Shown piece by piece: positions 44,591-52,972 of a stretch of DNA of 64,000 nucleotides (its first letter is position 1; every line of letters starts with the position of its first letter). The position numbers and the translations under genes are program-made. The notes under the pieces were generated by a model that saw nothing but the letters and a program-made list of their open reading frames with translations, was not told the DNA's origin and made no database searches. The DNA is taken from assembly GCA_964542475.1 (NCBI GenBank), contig CAZIUL010000022.1, positions 3,042-67,041 on the forward strand, in the 5' to 3' direction. Origin of the DNA: CAZIUL01 sp964542475. Lineage in GTDB: Bacteria > Planctomycetota > B15-G4 > CAYZWU01.

Positions 44591-45148
44591 ATGTCCACGA
44601 CATCAGAGATCAAGATTGGCGGGTTCGGCGGCCAGGGAGTGATCCTTTCAGGGATCATTATCGGAAAAGCCGCATCCCTTTACGATGAAAAACATGCCAC
44701 GCTCATTCAGGCGTTCGGCCCGGAAGCCAGGGGCAGCGCGTGCAGCGCCCAGGTTGTTCTGTGTGATGATTACATCGACTACCCGTACATCACCCGGCCC
44801 AACTACGAGGTCATCATGTCCCAGGAGGCATTGACCAAGTTCGAACCGGAGCTTGCCGACGACGGCATGCTCATTTATGAAAAGGACCTGGTCACCCTGG
44901 GCGAGCTCAGACCCGGAATCAAACCGTACGGCATTCCTGCAACGCGCCTCGCCGAGGAGCTCGGGCACAGGATAATCCTCAACATCGTGATGCTGGGCTT
45001 CTTCACCGCGGTCACCGGGCTCGTCAGCCATGACGCCACCAAGAAAGCGATCGAGGAAAGCGTTCCGCCCGGCACACAAGCCCTGAACATCAGCGCGCTC
45101 GAAAGGGGCTATGGCTACGGCCAGGCCATCAGGTACGGCGCAATTTGA
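44591..45148 (+). CDS. korC: 2-oxoacid:ferredoxin oxidoreductase gamma subunit
   Basis: A 185-residue subunit with the gamma-domain signature EIKIGGFGGQGVILSGIIIG, followed by ATLIQAFGPEARGSACSAQV and YVIMSQ-like NYEVIMSQEALTKF. It completes the korDABC set. The gene ends six bases before a run of 100 N. The 55 bases at its end (45100-45154) are repeated just after the gap, which points to an assembly overlap and not a real second copy. Confidence 0.92.
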   Translation: MSTTSEIKIGGFGGQGVILSGIIIGKAASLYDEKHATLIQAFGPEARGSACSAQVVLCDDYIDYPYITRPNYEVIMSQEALTKFEPELADDGMLIYEKDLVTLGELRPGIKPYGIPATRLAEELGHRIILNIVMLGFFTAVTGLVSHDATKKAIEESVPPGTQALNISALERGYGYGQAIRYGAI

Positions 45149-45154
45149 TGTAAT

Positions 45155-45254
45155 NNNNNNNNNNNNNNNNNNNNNNNNNNNNNNNNNNNNNNNNNNNNNN
45201 NNNNNNNNNNNNNNNNNNNNNNNNNNNNNNNNNNNNNNNNNNNNNNNNNNNNNN
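45155..45254. other. Assembly gap of 100 N flanked by a 55-bp identical overlap
   Basis: The 55 bases before the gap (45100-45154) and the 55 bases after it (45255-45309) are identical. The two contigs therefore overlap by 55 bp and the gap is probably not real; the true sequence should run from 45154 directly to 45310. Confidence 0.93.
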
Positions 45255-45321
45255 CGAAAGGGGCTATGGCTACGGCCAGGCCATCAGGTACGGCGCAATT
45301 TGATGTAATCCCCCCCCTGTC

Positions 45322-46563
45322 TCACCCGTCGAAAAATCCGGCCCGCATGAGCTTGTTGAAAAGATGGTAGGTGTAGCGCTTCGCGCCTTCGGGCGTGAGG
45401 TGGTTCGCGTCCATGTAGTACTGGTCTGTGAGGCCTGTTTCTTCGGGAGGGAAGGGGACGAACAGCACGCCGAGCTCCTTGGCGGTTTCCGTCATCCATT
45501 CGCGGAAAGGAACGCTGTTCACCACAGGGCCGAGCTTTTGCAGGTGAGGGCTCGGGGGAGTCTCGACGATGGCGACCTTCGATTTCATGCCCCTGATCTT
45601 TGAAGTGATTTTTCGAAGAAGACCGGCTCCTTCTTCGCCGAATATCTTCGGATCGTCCCAGAGCGCGCCGGCGTGTATGAGAACCGAATCCGGATCAGCC
45701 CTGAGCTGGACGTTCAGTAGAGGCACGGGTCCCGGAGGAGGAGCGTACCCGTCCTCCGAGAGCACCTGGGAGGGGAAGTTCCCTTTCAGCCCGCCTCTCT
45801 GTACCATCTCCTTTTCGTGTATGAAGGACGGATCAAGCACGTGGTACATCATGGATGACAAGGCGTAGCGGTTCTCGAGAAGGTACCATGACCTGCTGAT
45901 AACCGATTCGATGTACTGTTCGACCCGTTTCGCCTTCAGCTTTGCAAACGGCGTGCGGCGCAGATAGCCGGCAATATCCGGCGTGCGCCAAAGGAAGCGT
46001 GAGGCGTAGGTGAAGTGGTGCGCCCTCACCACCTCGGTCCCGGAAAGTCCTATGACCACGTAAGCAGGAGGCGGATCCGGCATGTGAGAGTAGACTATGG
46101 CCAGGTACTCCTCGAGCTTGGCGCCCATCAGGCCAAGGTTGTATGCTCTTGCCGGCCGCCCAAGGTGCTGGGACAGGCTTGCGGCGAACCGTTTCGGTAT
46201 CACCGCGTTCCGCATGCGAGAGGAGCCTATGAACAGCACATCAGGCGGTGGCCTGGAAAGAAAAGCGGCCACTTTGCGCGAGTAGACGGCTGCTTCGGCC
46301 TGCATGAACGGAAGGAGCTTTTCAGGAGGAAAAGCAAAACGGACGAGAGTGTCGATGACCAGGAGGAACAGCAGTACAGGCAGGCAGACAAGGAGAAGCC
46401 GCCCGAGTATCATGCGCCGGCTGTCCCCCGGACCCCGGCGGCCCCCCGGACCTGCGGCAATGTCCGCCACGTTCCTGTCCCGGAAATAGGCCCTGGGCAG
46501 CATCTCCTCCCTGAGCATGCAGGCACTTGAGTGCGGATCCGCGTGGTCATTGATGCGTGGCAA
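45322..46563 (-). CDS. Membrane-anchored SGNH-hydrolase-like protein
   Basis: A ~413-residue protein with one N-terminal membrane helix (LGRLLLVCLPVLLFLLVIDTLV) and an SGNH/GDSL-like domain outside. The block I motif is VLFIGSSRMRNAVIP with the nucleophile Ser, and the C-terminal block V is YYMDANHLTPEGAKRY (Asp-x-x-His). It is of the type seen in DltD or AlgX/J proteins, which add or remove acetyl groups on extracellular polymers. The start is uncertain: I set a TTG with GGAGG five bases upstream, which lies in the gap after the preceding gene; ATGs at 46518 and 46503 are alternatives. It closes an operon of three genes. Confidence 0.78.
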   Translation of the reverse strand: MPRINDHADPHSSACMLREEMLPRAYFRDRNVADIAAGPGGRRGPGDSRRMILGRLLLVCLPVLLFLLVIDTLVRFAFPPEKLLPFMQAEAAVYSRKVAAFLSRPPPDVLFIGSSRMRNAVIPKRFAASLSQHLGRPARAYNLGLMGAKLEEYLAIVYSHMPDPPPAYVVIGLSGTEVVRAHHFTYASRFLWRTPDIAGYLRRTPFAKLKAKRVEQYIESVISRSWYLLENRYALSSMMYHVLDPSFIHEKEMVQRGGLKGNFPSQVLSEDGYAPPPGPVPLLNVQLRADPDSVLIHAGALWDDPKIFGEEGAGLLRKITSKIRGMKSKVAIVETPPSPHLQKLGPVVNSVPFREWMTETAKELGVLFVPFPPEETGLTDQYYMDANHLTPEGAKRYTYHLFNKLMRAGFFDG

Positions 46564-46573
46564 CCGCCCCTCC

Positions 46574-47962
46574 TCATTTGATGTAACCCAGCTCACGCAG
46601 CCCTGCGTAGTCCTCTTCATCCAGCTCGCGTTCGCCGCTGAACATTCCGGCGTTTTCAATGAAACCGTTGACCACCTTGTCGAGCTTTTTGACGAGCTCT
46701 ACATGCTGTATCAAATCCGCTGCCCCGGTGTCGGGATTTTCGTGTGACAGGTCGTATACCTGTGCGCCTGGAAAGATCACCTTCAGACCTCCGCTGTAAA
46801 CAGCAATGCGTTCCACCCTGTTCTTGCTTGTTGAGTCCTCTGGCGGTATCCTGGTCTCAGCCATGTAAGTGGCGGGCTTGATCACACCGCCTTCGACCAC
46901 TTCGCGCAGCGAACGGCCTTGCCCGGGCCTCGGCTTCAGGCCGACCATGTCAAGAACCGTGGGCATAAGGTCTATCAGGCCGACCTGGACGCTGATGCGC
47001 CGGGCTGTGGGCCCGGCCGGATTTTTGATGATCAACGGAACGCGCAGCGCCGGTTCGTACAGAATCGCGCCGTGGCCGAAATGTCGTTTGTTCGCCAGTG
47101 ATTCTCCAAGCATCTGGCCGTGGTCGCCGGCAAAGAAGACCATGGTTTTTTTCTCCAGGCCGCGAGCCTTCAAGAAGCCGATAAGTTCGCCCACGAGTTC
47201 GTCGGTTTCGATCACACAGCCCGTATACAGCTCCCTGAGCGCCTGCCTGTTGACGGGGTCCTTCAGCAGCTCCTTATGCTGCGAAAGCAGATCTCTATTC
47301 GCACCATTGGCGAAGGGGCCTTCGTAACCCGATTTTTCCATGGCTTCAGCCGCGTACGGTGTGACAGAGTAGGGGCTGTGCGGTTCGAAGTAATGAACCC
47401 AGAGAAAGAACGGGCGGTTCTTTTCCGTCACGCGATCTCTTTCCGACAGCCACTTCTTGACCATAGCATTGACTTCACGGCCTTCGCGGATCCTGCTTTC
47501 TCCGTGTTTCCTGTCTGTGTCGCTTATCGTGCGAAACCCCTGGTCGAAACCTCCTTTTGTCAGCATCGCCTTGTACGCAACAAAAGCCGCGGTGTCCCAG
47601 CCGCGTTTTTCGAGCACCTCCGCGAGAGTCTCGACCTTTTCGTTCAGGCAGTGGCCGTTCCACCTGACCCCGTGATAACGCGGATAAAGGCTTGTGAACA
47701 TGGATGCATGGGACGGGAATGTGGTGGCAATGGGAGCGGTACAGTTTTCGAACAGCGTGCCCTTGTCGGCCAGCTTGTCTATGTTTGGCGTGTGCGATCC
47801 CTCTGCGCCGTAACAGCCGAGATAATCCGATCTGAGAGTGTCCGCTGTGATTACGAGGACGCTCGGGCCTTTTGGAACAGGGCGCTTGTCCTCGCCGCAT
47901 GCGGGAAGGAACGCGGCAAGAACGCCGAGGAAGATGGCGGAGAGCTTCTTTTTATAGAGCAT
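46574..47962 (-). CDS. Alkaline-phosphatase-superfamily (sulfatase-like) lipoprotein hydrolase with Thr nucleophile
   Basis: A 462-residue exported enzyme with lipoprotein signal (IFLGVLAAFLPACGED). Metal-binding residues of the superfamily are present: VLVITADTLRSDYLGCYG and FFAGDHGQMLGE. The usual sulfatase formylglycine site CxPxR or SxPxR is replaced by TTFPSHASMF, so Thr takes the place of Cys/Ser and the R is lost. It is therefore unlikely to be a sulfatase; phosphate or phosphoglycerol transfer is more probable. The ATG has GGAG seven bases upstream and the frame extends further into the sulfotransferase. It lies between the sulfotransferase and SGNH genes in one operon. Confidence 0.82.
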   Translation of the reverse strand: MLYKKKLSAIFLGVLAAFLPACGEDKRPVPKGPSVLVITADTLRSDYLGCYGAEGSHTPNIDKLADKGTLFENCTAPIATTFPSHASMFTSLYPRYHGVRWNGHCLNEKVETLAEVLEKRGWDTAAFVAYKAMLTKGGFDQGFRTISDTDRKHGESRIREGREVNAMVKKWLSERDRVTEKNRPFFLWVHYFEPHSPYSVTPYAAEAMEKSGYEGPFANGANRDLLSQHKELLKDPVNRQALRELYTGCVIETDELVGELIGFLKARGLEKKTMVFFAGDHGQMLGESLANKRHFGHGAILYEPALRVPLIIKNPAGPTARRISVQVGLIDLMPTVLDMVGLKPRPGQGRSLREVVEGGVIKPATYMAETRIPPEDSTSKNRVERIAVYSGGLKVIFPGAQVYDLSHENPDTGAADLIQHVELVKKLDKVVNGFIENAGMFSGERELDEEDYAGLRELGYIK

Positions 47963-47979
47963 TACATCGCTCCGTTGAT

Positions 47980-48789
47980 TTAATCCCAGAGCACCTCGAA
48001 GCCGAGCAGCTCCATTGCCTTGCCGGAGAGCTTCTCGAACCTGTTTTTCCGCTTCTGATCCCAGGCGGCCCATGGACGCTCTTTCAGGGTCGAAGGATCT
48101 TTCGGTTTGCGGATGTCATCTTTTTCCACGTTACCGTAACTGGAATTGATCCGTTTGTTTCTGAGGAACTCGGCAGGTGCGCCGTTCTGCTCCGCCCCGA
48201 GCAAACCGAGGATCTTCCTGCACTCCTGTTCAGGGTCATCGACAAGCGTGTGGTGATGGATGGTGATCGCCTCGTCAGGATGTTCCTGCTGGAACCTCAT
48301 TCCATCCTCGATGTACTTGGCCCATGTCGAGCAGGCCAGGTCGAAATCGTTGGCCCATCTGGCCTTGAAGCCGCTGTTCAGCATGGAGTTGACCACCGCC
48401 CTGCCGTCGCGCACAATGTGGACAAACCTGGAGCTCGGCATAAGCTCGATGATTTCGGCAGCCACCAGCGTGTACTCGGGAGATGAGTCGACCCACCGCT
48501 TGCCCTTGGAGCGGCTCAGGAAGAGGCGGTCGAGACCCACGCCGATGCAGCGCACGAACTCCTCGCAAGAAACATTGTTCCTGTTCAGCCAGAAGTCCGG
48601 ATTGCCGGAGGATTGTTCGTAGACATTTTCGAGCTCTTGCAGGACATTGGACCTGCGGAACAGCATGTAAAACACATGCGATTCCGCGGATGTCCAGAAA
48701 CCGGGATGGGCGGCCAAAGCCCACCCGGTGGCGCTGGTGCCGGAGCGCGGGCACCCGATAACGAAAACAGGGCCGGAACAGCTGTTCAT
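47980..48789 (-). CDS. PAPS-dependent sulfotransferase
   Basis: A 269-residue cytoplasmic sulfotransferase that uses PAPS to sulfate a sugar, lipid or protein. The 5'-phosphosulfate loop is VFVIGCPRSGTSATGWAL near the N-terminus, and the 3'-phosphate motif is RFVHIVRDGRAVVNSML. The AIYSTA-like WARDWAKYIEDG-like region is SSTWAKYIEDGM... in the form CSTWAKYIEDGMRF. It is the first gene of an operon that goes on with the phosphatase-fold lipoprotein and the SGNH protein, so the three may decorate one envelope polymer with sulfate and acyl or phosphate groups. A possible promoter lies just upstream. Confidence 0.87.
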   Translation of the reverse strand: MNSCSGPVFVIGCPRSGTSATGWALAAHPGFWTSAESHVFYMLFRRSNVLQELENVYEQSSGNPDFWLNRNNVSCEEFVRCIGVGLDRLFLSRSKGKRWVDSSPEYTLVAAEIIELMPSSRFVHIVRDGRAVVNSMLNSGFKARWANDFDLACSTWAKYIEDGMRFQQEHPDEAITIHHHTLVDDPEQECRKILGLLGAEQNGAPAEFLRNKRINSSYGNVEKDDIRKPKDPSTLKERPWAAWDQKRKNRFEKLSGKAMELLGFEVLWD

Positions 48790-48836
48790 TTTTTGCTCTT
48801 TCTAGCAGGAAAAGGTAAATTAAGAAGCATCCCTTT

Positions 48837-48864
48837 ATAGTATCACTTGATCGTTGTTTGTGAA
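48837..48864 (-). promoter_or_regulatory. Possible promoter for the sulfotransferase operon
   Basis: On the minus strand TTCACA (48864-48859) and TACTAT (48842-48837) are 16 bases apart, about 47 bases before the sulfotransferase ATG. Spacing and boxes are only moderately close to consensus. Confidence 0.4.
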
Positions 48865-48975
48865 GGGTTGTTTGGCGGAGAAACTTTCTAGCGAGCCCGG
48901 TGTAAATTTTCACCGTGTGGAAATTTACAGTTATCCCGAGCCTTGATTCCGCTTTTTATGAGGAGATCTACGCTG

Positions 48976-49710
48976 ATGAAAGAGATGCCGAGGCTGATAC
49001 TGGCCCTGGATGTTCCTGAGGAAAAGATGGATACGGTGCTTGCCGAGGTCGGCGATGTCGTAACCTGTTTCAAGGTGGGGCTCAACATGATCGCGTCGCC
49101 CTTTCTGAAACAGGTGGCGGAAAAGGTGAAGGCCGCAGGAGGGGAGATCTTTCTGGACGGCAAGCTGCACGACATCCCCAACACGGTGGCCAACGCGTCG
49201 CGCTCCCTTGTGGATCTGGGCGCGGGCATGTTTACTGTGCACGCATCAGGCGGCAAAGATATGATGAGGGCCGCGAAGCAGGCCGCGATCGAGCGCGCGG
49301 GCGAGCTCGGCCTGGCGGATGCGCCCTTCCCCGTGGCTGTGACAGTGCTGACCAGCATGGACGGGGAAACATGGCAGCGCCTGTTCGGGTCCAGGATGAG
49401 CATGGAGGACCAGGTGCTTTGCCTCGTGGAGGAGGCGCTCGACGCCGGGCTGGACGCGGTGGTGGCTTCCCCCCTGGAAGTGGAGGCGATCAAGGCCGGA
49501 TTCGGGGATAAGATCGCTGTGATCACCCCGGGAGTGCGGCCCGCGTGGGCAGCAGCCGGAGACCAGGTGCGGATCGCCGAACCCGGCAAGACGATTGCCA
49601 TGGGCGCGTCCTCGCTCGTTATCGGCAGGCCGATCCTGAGCCCGCCCGCGGAGATCGGAAGCAGGCGCCGCGCGGTCAGGATGATCATGGACGAGATCAA
49701 CCAGGCGTAA
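48976..49710 (+). CDS. pyrF: Orotidine 5'-phosphate decarboxylase
   Basis: PyrF decarboxylates orotidine monophosphate to UMP, the last step of pyrimidine synthesis. The 244-residue product has RLILALDVPEEK at its start and the catalytic Lys-Asp-x-Lys region with the signature FLDGKLHDIPNTV. The phosphate-binding part is VITPGVRPAWAAAGDQVRIA and GASSLVIGRPIL. The Asp-Gly-Lys spelling in FLDGKLHD replaces the commoner D-L/A-K and should still be active because both charged residues are kept. I chose the ATG ten bases after GAGGAG; two earlier ATGs exist. The radical SAM gene begins 12 bases downstream. Confidence 0.94.
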   Translation: MKEMPRLILALDVPEEKMDTVLAEVGDVVTCFKVGLNMIASPFLKQVAEKVKAAGGEIFLDGKLHDIPNTVANASRSLVDLGAGMFTVHASGGKDMMRAAKQAAIERAGELGLADAPFPVAVTVLTSMDGETWQRLFGSRMSMEDQVLCLVEEALDAGLDAVVASPLEVEAIKAGFGDKIAVITPGVRPAWAAAGDQVRIAEPGKTIAMGASSLVIGRPILSPPAEIGSRRRAVRMIMDEINQA

Positions 49711-49722
49711 AGGAACCGAAAC

Positions 49723-51051
49723 ATGAAAGTACTTCTGCTCAACCTGCCGTCGTTTTCAAAGCGGCGGTTCTGCCGCGAGATCATGGGGGGCTTCGGCCTG
49801 GAGCTCGGGAGCTCTCTGCTGTATCCTCCCCTTCCACTGGCCTACACCGCTGCCCTGATGGAGCGCGATGGTATCCCTGTGGACCTTCTCGATGCCGAGG
49901 CGCTCGATCTTGACGAGAAGCGGATCGTTGCCCGCGTCAAGGAGGGCGGCTTCAGCCTTGTCGGCGTGATATCGTCGCTGATCACCTTGAAGAGCGATCT
50001 TGCCTTCATCGACAGGATGAAGAGCAGTGTCGAAGGAGTGAAGGCGTTTTTGACCGGGCCGATCATCCATCTGTACAAGGATCAGGCATTGGCTGGTTCG
50101 TCCTGCGATTTCACGATCAACACACTCAACGACGACAAGCCCGTGGAGCTCGTCCGCGCGATCGAAGGGGGCGGTGTGGAGGGGCTTTCAGGGATATCCT
50201 GGTGCGATGGCGACCGGGTGGTCCACAACCCGGATGACGAGCGTATGATCGCGATGGACGATCTGCCGTTGCCTGCCCGCCACCTCTTGCCGAACGAGAA
50301 GTACTTCATCTCCGGGATGGACGGGCCCATGACCACTGTGCAGACCGCGCGCGGCTGCCCGTTCAGGTGCGGCATCTGCACCTACAAGTTTTCCCAGGGG
50401 TACATCTACAGGACGCGCAGCCTGGACCAGGTCATGGACGAGATCCGCGACATAGTTCTGAAGCACGGCGTGAAGAACATCGTGTTCAGGGATATCACCT
50501 TCACGGTCAAGCGTAAGAGGGTCTGGGAGCTCTGCGAGCGGATCATCGATGCGGATCTCGGGCTCACGTGGTGGGCTGAGAGCACGCTCAACCTTGTGGA
50601 TGAAGAGCTTCTCGCGAAGATGAAGGAGGCCGGGCTCGACGCTTTTACCCTTGGCGTGGAGTCCGGAGGCGAGGAAGCCCTGAAGGAGCACTGGGAGCAG
50701 AAGACGCTCGGTTTCGAGGACACGAAAGCTGTCTTTGACGCGTGCAGGAGGCTCTGCATCAAGACCCGGGCCTGTTTCGTGATGGGCTTTCCGGGAGAGA
50801 CCGAAAAAAGCCACAGGGAGAGCATCCGCTGGGCGCGTGCGCTGAGGCCAACGACTCTCCAGTTTATCCCGTTCCGCGAGCTGCCCTGCACACTGGAAGA
50901 GTACACCTATGTTGACCCTGCACTCCTGAAAAGGATCAAGAGGGCGTACCTGGCTTACTACATGGCGCCCGCCAACCTGTTGCAGCAGCTCATGCAGCCC
51001 AGGCTTTTCTGGAACCGCATCAAGCGCTTTGCGGGTCTGTGGAACCGTTAA
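49723..51051 (+). CDS. B12-binding-domain radical SAM protein
   Basis: A 442-residue radical SAM enzyme with an N-terminal cobalamin-binding-like Rossmann domain (MKVLLLNLPSFSKRRFCRE ... YPPLPLAYTAALMERDGI). The cluster motif is RGCPFRCGICTYKFSQG (CxxxCxxC), followed by VFRDITFTVKRKRVWELC and an ITLGVESG-like FTLGVESGGEEAL. This is the commonest layout of class B methylase-like enzymes. It follows pyrF by 12 bases and is followed 45 bases later by yjbQ. It has no link to nucleotide metabolism that I can see; the target is unknown. Confidence 0.85.
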   Translation: MKVLLLNLPSFSKRRFCREIMGGFGLELGSSLLYPPLPLAYTAALMERDGIPVDLLDAEALDLDEKRIVARVKEGGFSLVGVISSLITLKSDLAFIDRMKSSVEGVKAFLTGPIIHLYKDQALAGSSCDFTINTLNDDKPVELVRAIEGGGVEGLSGISWCDGDRVVHNPDDERMIAMDDLPLPARHLLPNEKYFISGMDGPMTTVQTARGCPFRCGICTYKFSQGYIYRTRSLDQVMDEIRDIVLKHGVKNIVFRDITFTVKRKRVWELCERIIDADLGLTWWAESTLNLVDEELLAKMKEAGLDAFTLGVESGGEEALKEHWEQKTLGFEDTKAVFDACRRLCIKTRACFVMGFPGETEKSHRESIRWARALRPTTLQFIPFRELPCTLEEYTYVDPALLKRIKRAYLAYYMAPANLLQQLMQPRLFWNRIKRFAGLWNR

Positions 51052-51096
51052 AGGCTTTGGTTTTACCGATTTCAGCAAAACTACCGGAGAGTACAG

Positions 51097-51516
51097 ATGA
51101 AGAGTTACAGAAAAGAGCTTTGGTTCGATGTACCGTCCCGCAGGGCGTTCATCAACATCACGCCGGATGTGGAAGAATGTCTGCATGAAAGCGGAATAAA
51201 AGAAGGGCTTGTTCTCGTGAACGCGATGCACATCACGGCGTCGGTGTTCATCAACGACGACGAGGGCGGCCTTCACCAAGACTACGAGAGATGGCTGGAA
51301 GAGCTCGCGCCCCACGAGCCCATCGACCGCTATCTTCACAACCGCACCGGCGAGGACAACGGCGACGCCCACCTGAAGCGCCAGGTCATGGGCCGCGAGG
51401 TGACGGTCGCCATAACCGGCGGCCGCCTGGATTTCGGCACATGGGAGCGGATCTTCTACGGCGAGTTCGACGGCAGGCGCCGCAAGCGCGTTCTGGTGAA
51501 GATGATCGGTGAGTGA
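51097..51516 (+). CDS. yjbQ: YjbQ/UPF0047 family protein
   Basis: A 139-residue protein of the widespread YjbQ family, a small barrel reported to have thiamine-phosphate synthase side activity; its true role is unclear. The signature blocks are all present: NAMHITASVFINDDEGGL, HQDYERWLEELAP, HNRTGEDNGDAHLKRQVMG and the C-terminal LDFGTWERIFYGEFDG. The conserved metal-binding His residues are kept. It is the last gene of the pyrF-radical SAM-yjbQ run. Confidence 0.93.
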   Translation: MKSYRKELWFDVPSRRAFINITPDVEECLHESGIKEGLVLVNAMHITASVFINDDEGGLHQDYERWLEELAPHEPIDRYLHNRTGEDNGDAHLKRQVMGREVTVAITGGRLDFGTWERIFYGEFDGRRRKRVLVKMIGE

Positions 51517-51565
51517 CTTGGGAGAGGAAGAAGGCTGGAGGCCGGAGGAAGTAAGAAAAAGAGAA

Positions 51566-51585
51566 CCACGGATGGACACGGATAA
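51566..51585. repeat. Interspersed repeat family C copy with diverged hairpin tail
   Basis: CCACGGATGGACACGGATAA, again behind a purine tract (GGAGGAAGTAAGAAAAAGAGAA). The following 51590-51625 holds GGAATCCGACCCTCCACGCCGTCC, a scrambled piece of family B. The rest of 51517-51748 shows no gene. Confidence 0.78.
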
Positions 51586-51748
51586 GAATTCTGGGGGGGT
51601 GGAATCCGACCCTCCACGCCGTCCTCCTCCTCTTCTTTTCCGTATCTACACCATCAACACCCAAAAAAAACATGGCACACATGAGAGAAATCTTATACAA
51701 TGCCTATCCGATCGTCTCCGGATGAGCCTATTACCAGGGAGCTGAAAA

Positions 51749-52971
51749 ATGTCAACATTCGTCAAGGCATGTGTCGCATTCTGCATCTTTTCCGCCACCG
51801 CTTTCGCACAGGTAGAGCGCGTGCCCGAGGGAACCCCGCTTCCTTCGTACGCGAAAAGGATCAAGCTCGACCGCGGAGGCGATCTCACACCCCTTGATAT
51901 CAGAAAATCCGGGAGCGGACTGCCCGCCATAATGCTAACGGGATACTGGCCGCCAACGAACGAGATGCTCCGCCGGTTCAGCACCGATCCTGTACAGAAT
52001 CCCGACGGCTGGATCGGCGGGGACTGGGAGGGCCGGGGGTATGACATCTACTCCTTTTTCCCGGAATTTCCCCACGGCCTGGGCAAGGGGGAGGGTGACT
52101 TCGAGGTGGACTACCAGGACACATCCCTGGACTTCTGGCTGATCACCAGCCAGGTCAACCCGGTTGCCATCATCACCTTCGGCCGGGCCTATCCGAACAA
52201 CGACTGGGAGCTCGAGTGGCGCAACCGGAACCTTGACGGTCCCCATTGGGGCTCTGATTACCTGGCTCCGGTCAAGCCCACNNNNNNNNNNNNNNNNNNN
52301 NNNNNNNNNNNNNNNNNNNNNNNNNNNNNNNNNNNNNNNNNNNNNNNNNNNNNNNNNNNNNNNNNNNNNNNNNNNNNNNNNACACCGGCGACTCCGGCGC
52401 GTTCCTTTGCGAGTTCGTGGGCTACCATGCATCGTGGTATCACGACGAGCATATGTCCCCGGGCGATCCGTATCAGAGCCTGGCCGGCGGCCACATCCAT
52501 GTGGGCAGCAGCATCAGCCTGCGTAACGCTGAGAGCGCGACAAGGGTGACAGTGCGCGCGTTGATCGATTGCCTGGAGGACGCGCTTGTTGTCAACGACC
52601 GGATTATCCGGGAAGGCGAGGGCGGGGAGATCTCTTTATCGCTCGACGCGGGGTTATCCAATGCGAACCGTAACTACTTCGTACTCGGGAGCGTGTCCGG
52701 AACCGAGCCCGGCCTTCCCCTGCCCGGGGGACAGGTCACGCTGCCGCTGAACTGGGATCTGTTCACAGGGATCACCTACAAGTACGCCAACACCCCGATT
52801 CTCCTCGACTTCTACGGAACGCTCGACGGATCAGGACAGTCCGCAGCCCTGTTAAACACATACGGCCCGCTCCCCACCGGATCAGCAGGAGCCACGATGC
52901 ACTTTGCCTACCTGCTGTACCCCCCGTTCGACTTCGCATCGGGCCCTGTGGGCATCACGATAGTCCCCTGA
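51749..52971 (+). CDS. Secreted pyroglutamyl-peptidase (C15)-like protein, interrupted by an assembly gap
   Basis: One gene split by 100 N at 52282-52381; the frame differs by one base across the gap, so the real gap length is not 100. A signal peptide (ACVAFCIFSATAFAQV) begins the protein. Before the gap come IMLTGYWPPTNEMLRRF and WEGRGYDIYSFFPEFPHG, and after it DTGDSGAFLCEFVGYHASWY and AGGHIHVGSSISLRNAE. These resemble the pyrrolidone-carboxyl-peptidase pattern 'DAGRYLCN...GFIHxP', with the Cys in FLCEF and the His in HIHVG, but I am not certain. The C-terminus holds a YFVLGSVSGTEPGLPLPGGQ beta module. The product is probably surface-bound. The next gene is convergent, with a single base between the stops. 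Confidence 0.7.
52282..52381. other. Assembly gap of 100 N inside a coding region
   Basis: Unknown bases between GTCAAGCCCAC and ACACCGGCGAC. Unlike the gap at 45155, the flanks show no long shared sequence. It removes an unknown number of codons from the secreted C15-like protein. Confidence 0.95.
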
Positions 52972-52972
52972 T

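Noticed and set aside
45255..45309. A second, truncated copy of korC after the gap
   Set aside because: It is base-for-base identical to the sequence just before the gap and is best explained by unmerged contig overlap.
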